The translations under genes were made by a program, and so were the position numbers. A stretch of 7,731 bases of DNA from Bdellovibrionales bacterium (GTDB lineage Bacteria; Bdellovibrionota; Bdellovibrionia; Bdellovibrionales; UBA1609). Below, one piece after another: positions 5,749-7,731 of the stretch. Location of the stretch: the NCBI GenBank assembly GCA_028279085.1, contig JANQSX010000033.1, positions 1 through 7,731 of the forward strand, written 5' to 3'. The notes under the pieces are model-generated. The model was not told the DNA's origin. It searched no databases and worked only from the letters and a program-made list of their open reading frames with translations. Numbering within the stretch: the first letter of the stretch is position 1; each line of letters begins with the position of its first letter.

Positions 5749-5796
5749 AAAAAAACACGCTGTGATATTTTATCTTGATAAACTTTTTCATATATG
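5749..5796 (+). repeat. Intergenic box copy II, before the nucleotidyltransferase fragment
   Basis: AAAAAAACACGCTGTGAT (5749-5766) is identical to 1885-1902. TATCTTGATAAA follows at 5771-5782, then a T-run and ATATATG, where the fragment's ATG lies. Relative to copy I, the second palindrome arm and about 20 more bases are missing between the two parts. A TAA at 5779-5781, inside this box, closes the gene's frame upstream. Confidence 0.5.
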
Positions 5797-6180
5797 ATTA
5801 CAAATGATAGTGGCAACTACAAAGAATATGTTCTTAAAAAAGAAGAAGTTATTTTAAAAAAATACTTTTATATTTTAAGACCTATTTTTGCCTGCGAATG
5901 GATTGAGAAGAATCAAACAGTTCCACCAGTACAGTTTAGCAAAGTTATAGAAGCGGCTGACCCTGATTTACCAAGAGAAAAAGTAGAAGAGTTACTGCAA
6001 ACAAAGAAACAAGGACATGAATTAGACAAAGCTCCGAGGATAGATGACCTCAATAAATATATAGAAAGAAAGCTTGATCACTTTAGTGAAATTGCAAGAA
6101 TAACACCAAAACCTGAATTCACAATGGATGATCTGGACGAACTTTTCATGAATACAGTTTGTAGAGGTTTAAAAAAATAG
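5794..6180 (+). pseudogene. C-terminal fragment of an RlaP/YcgL-type nucleotidyltransferase
   Basis: The 128 residues match the C-terminal half of the predicted DNA-polymerase-beta-like nucleotidyltransferases (RlaP/YcgL, COG3541, PF10127). Diagnostic blocks are NYKEYVLKKEEVILKKYFYI with LRPIFACEWIE (8-39), TVPPVQF (42-48), and the run LLQTKKQGHELDKAPRID (67-84). Full proteins are about 250 residues. The N-terminal catalytic part with its GS and DxD metal-binding motifs is absent here, and a TAA precedes the ATG by four codons. Nothing upstream in any frame looks like the missing half. No Shine-Dalgarno is visible. The fragment should be catalytically dead. Homology begins near 5812, directly after repeat box II, which suggests recombination removed the 5' half. 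A small free-standing helical protein is the less likely alternative. Confidence 0.75.
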
Positions 6181-6214
6181 ACTGTTTTTTAAGTTGAAGT
6201 AATTAAATCTCTTA

Positions 6215-6248
6215 TTTACCAGCTTCGATAAAATGATTCATCTTAATT
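6215..6248 (+). repeat. 34-nt diverged direct repeat, copy B
   Basis: This is the second copy of the repeat at 5684-5717, 531 bases downstream in the same orientation, lying in the leader of abiEi. A small inverted repeat, TAATTACC (6244-6251) with GGTAAATTA (6262-6270), overlaps its end and could be an operator for the adjacent antitoxin; AbiEi proteins are known to autoregulate through inverted repeats. Confidence 0.5.
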
Positions 6249-6364
6249 ACCTCAATAATTGGGTAAATTACACAACGATCTTAAATAAATATGATTTCTA
6301 CTTCTGATGTTATAAATAAAAGTATAAATTTTCCTGCTTTTTTGACGATTTTACATATTTACTC

Positions 6365-6392
6365 TTGATTTTATTCCAAATATGGATAAAAT
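6365..6392 (+). promoter_or_regulatory. abiEi: Candidate promoter of abiEi
   Basis: TTGATT (6365-6370) and TAAAAT (6387-6392) are separated by 16 bases and match sigma-70 boxes at 4 and 5 of 6 positions. Transcription would start near 6399, leaving a leader of about 30 nt with a good Shine-Dalgarno. The -35 is the third member of the TCTTGAT boxes. An alternative -10, TATACT at 6393-6398, has no well-spaced -35. Confidence 0.4.
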
Positions 6393-6413
6393 TATACTCA
6401 GATATAAATAAAT

Positions 6414-6420
6414 GAGGAGA
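6414..6420 (+). promoter_or_regulatory. abiEi: Shine-Dalgarno that fixes the abiEi start
   Basis: GAGGAGA lies nine bases before the ATG at 6430. It overlaps an in-frame ATG at 6412, which would have no ribosome site of its own, so translation most likely begins at 6430. Confidence 0.65.
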
Positions 6421-6429
6421 AATTTATCC

Positions 6430-7032
6430 ATGAATATATCTAAAGAAAAAAATGCTGTTCGTATTATAAAGGCCAATAAAGGAATTATACGTACAAACGA
6501 AGCTATTAAAAAGCATATTCATCCGCGAACTTTATACAGTTTGCGAGACAACGGAACTTTGAAACAAATTTCTTATGGATTATATAAATTGAAGCAAAAT
6601 AAGATTGTTAATCCTGATTTTGTAACAGTGGCTTTAAGAGTTTCAGATGGGGTGATTTGTTTAATTTCTGCTTTGGCTTTTCACAATTTAACGACACAAG
6701 TCCCTCATAAAGTTTGGGTAGCTATTAAACGAAATGCTTCCAGACCAAGAATAGATTATCCTCCTGTTACTATTCACCAGTTTTCGGGTCAGAGTTTTAC
6801 TTCAGGCATTGAAAAACATATCTTTGATAAAATTCCTGTAAAAATATATAGTCCTGAAAAGACAATAGCAGACTGCTTTAAGTTTAGAAATAAAATTGGT
6901 ATGAATGTTGTTTTGGAAGCTTTGGCTTCCTACAAAGAAAGAAAAAATTTTAGTCCCGCAAAATTAATTAAATATGCAAAAATCTGCCGTGTTGAAAATG
7001 TTATGAGACCTTATATAGAAAGTATAATATGA
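6430..7032 (+). CDS. abiEi: AbiEi family antitoxin (type IV toxin-antitoxin)
   Basis: This 200-residue protein is full-length for the AbiEi subgroup. In AbiE systems AbiEi represses its own operon and neutralises the nucleotidyltransferase toxin AbiEii, a phage-abortive module. An N-terminal winged helix occupies about 5-60 (GIIRTNEAIKKHIHPRTLYS, then LRDNGTLKQISYGLY). The C-terminal antitoxin domain carries the family signatures VTVALRVSDGVICLISALAF, TQVPHKVWVAI, RPRIDYPP, SPEKTIADCFKFRNKIG and ICRVENVMRPYIE. All expected blocks are intact with no frameshift. An in-frame ATG at 6412 is possible but would begin before the Shine-Dalgarno. The stop overlaps the next start as ATGA, the normal antitoxin-toxin coupling. 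The partner toxin, however, is no longer AbiEii beyond its first residues. Confidence 0.9.
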   Translation: MNISKEKNAVRIIKANKGIIRTNEAIKKHIHPRTLYSLRDNGTLKQISYGLYKLKQNKIVNPDFVTVALRVSDGVICLISALAFHNLTTQVPHKVWVAIKRNASRPRIDYPPVTIHQFSGQSFTSGIEKHIFDKIPVKIYSPEKTIADCFKFRNKIGMNVVLEALASYKERKNFSPAKLIKYAKICRVENVMRPYIESII

Positions 7033-7685
7033 TAAGGAAACAAATTAAGAATGTTCCAGCTTCTGTGAGGCAAAAACTTTTAAATATATCTAGAAAGGAC
7101 AATCGTCCTTTTAATGAACTAATTCAATATTATGCTATGGAAGGAAATCCCACCGAAGCTGATAAAGGTTTCGATGCTAAGTGTTACAATACAATTTTTG
7201 AAAAAAAATATCCTGATACACTTTTTATTTCTATAGGGGGATGTGAAGACATAGAAAATAGCACACAAAATATAATCCCAGTTATAGGTGTTATAACAAA
7301 AGGGGGACAAATCGCTCGTCTTGTAGATCAAGATGATAATACCCCTCAAGAAGTTGAAACGAATAGAAATAAAGGTATCATCACTTTAAGTCGTCGGAAT
7401 ATTGAAAGCTACCTTCTTGATGATGAAGTTTTAGTAGCTCTCTGTAAAAAAGAAAATCAAGAAAATAAAATCGATCAATTGCTTAGTACGAAAAAAGGTA
7501 TCATAAATAACAATGATGACCTAAAACCTTTTGCTGGACAAATTTACAATGAAGTAAAGAAAATACTTAACCTCACTCAAGCTGGTAGTAATCATAAGGC
7601 TTTTATGAGAGATATTTTATCTCCACTAATAACAGAAGATATGACTATTTATAAAGAATTAGAAAATGTGATAAATCAACCCTAG
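7029..7685 (+). CDS. Chimeric ORF: AbiEii N-terminus joined to a TOPRIM-like C-terminal domain of an AAA ATPase
   Basis: Residues 1-38 (including KNVPASVRQKLLNISRKDNR and LIQYYAME) are the start of an AbiEii toxin, in place behind abiEi with the ATGA overlap. AbiEii proteins run on for about 250 more residues with nucleotidyltransferase motifs; none are here. From EGNP (38-41) the sequence instead matches the C-terminal TOPRIM/DUF4435-like domain of OLD-type AAA ATPases. Matching blocks are GFDAKCYNTIF (47-57), FISIGGCEDI (66-75), the acidic LVDQDDNTPQEV (98-109, D100 and D102 as likely metal ligands), LSRRNIESYLLDDEVL (120-135) and NHKAFMRDILSPLI (188-201). The domain seems complete to its natural C-terminus, but the ATPase part of about 300-350 residues is missing. 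The junction is near nt 7140-7145. The reading frame is intact across it. It may be a deletion scar or a functional new effector. Confidence 0.8.
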   Translation: MIRKQIKNVPASVRQKLLNISRKDNRPFNELIQYYAMEGNPTEADKGFDAKCYNTIFEKKYPDTLFISIGGCEDIENSTQNIIPVIGVITKGGQIARLVDQDDNTPQEVETNRNKGIITLSRRNIESYLLDDEVLVALCKKENQENKIDQLLSTKKGIINNNDDLKPFAGQIYNEVKKILNLTQAGSNHKAFMRDILSPLITEDMTIYKELENVINQP

Positions 7686-7731
7686 TAGCTAATTTACGAT
7701 CTATGAAAGAAGAAATTATCAAAAATAGATA

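Larger units (their letters stand above)
5459..5764. repeat. Inverted-repeat-bounded non-coding segment (MITE-like candidate)
   Basis: This is most of the gap of about 430 bases between the LRR lipoprotein and the nucleotidyltransferase fragment; no ORF is credible in it. Its ends form an imperfect 20-bp inverted repeat: 5459-5478 reads CCCAGCGTGTTTCATTAAAA, and the reverse complement of 5745-5764 matches at 17 of 20 positions. No target-site duplication is seen outside the repeats. Inside lie phased TTCCCG repeats, paired ATCACAGC, a 9-bp hairpin and one copy of a 34-nt repeat, each listed separately. The right end lies about 45 bases before the point where nucleotidyltransferase homology begins. 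Confidence 0.4.

Noticed and set aside
5459..5764. CRISPR array or insertion sequence
   Set aside because: Repeats are short, unequal and not separated by uniform spacers; no transposase ORF and no target-site duplication are visible.
6169..6192. Terminator after the nucleotidyltransferase fragment (TTAAAAAA/TTTTTTAA)
   Set aside because: The stem is purely A/T and includes coding sequence and the stop codon; too weak to call.
7119..7349. 76-codon minus-strand frame
   Set aside because: It is antisense to the chimeric ORF, which has recognisable domains on the plus strand.
7703..7731. Possible start of another gene (MKEEIIKNR...)
   Set aside because: Only nine codons are visible, there is no Shine-Dalgarno, and the frame is also open upstream of the ATG, so neither start nor identity can be supported.

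Overview
The window is AT-rich chromosomal or island DNA from a Gram-negative bacterium. Three proteins carry lipoprotein signal peptides, one is a periplasmic-type MltB lytic transglycosylase, and one is a leucine-rich-repeat lipoprotein. An ankyrin protein is also present. This mix resembles predatory or environmental Bdellovibrionota and related former deltaproteobacteria, but no marker gene fixes the taxon, so the assignment is inference.

Left part (1-4650): the 3' end of an ankyrin-repeat gene; a 499-residue secreted protein of unknown function with five short S/T-P-like helical motifs; and a minus-strand lipoprotein built from two related domains, each with one cysteine pair. A plus-strand MltB-type lytic transglycosylase lipoprotein with a C-terminal peptidoglycan-binding domain follows. 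These are envelope or secreted proteins in single-gene units, not an operon.

Middle part (4650-5800): a minus-strand LRR lipoprotein that looks split by a one-base frameshift near 5129-5131. Next comes a gene-free stretch of about 400 bases dense in short repeats: a 10-bp phased TTCCCG triplet, paired ATCACAGC octamers, a 9-bp hairpin, and outer inverted repeats at 5459-5478 and 5745-5764. One edge of it shares an 18-bp sequence and a TCTTGATAAA box with the intergenic region near 1885-1945.

Right part (5800-7731): remains of defence or RNA-metabolism genes. First is the C-terminal half only of an RlaP/YcgL-type nucleotidyltransferase. Then comes a complete AbiEi antitoxin. It is coupled by an ATGA overlap to an ORF that starts as the AbiEii toxin but after about 38 residues becomes the C-terminal TOPRIM/OLD-like domain of an AAA ATPase. 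This AbiEi plus AbiEii-TOPRIM chimera is the most striking object in the window. It may be a deletion scar, or a live two-gene module in which the nucleotidyltransferase toxin was replaced by a TOPRIM effector under the old antitoxin's control. A diverged 34-nt repeat lies upstream of both the nucleotidyltransferase fragment and abiEi, which suggests duplicated leader sequences in this part.
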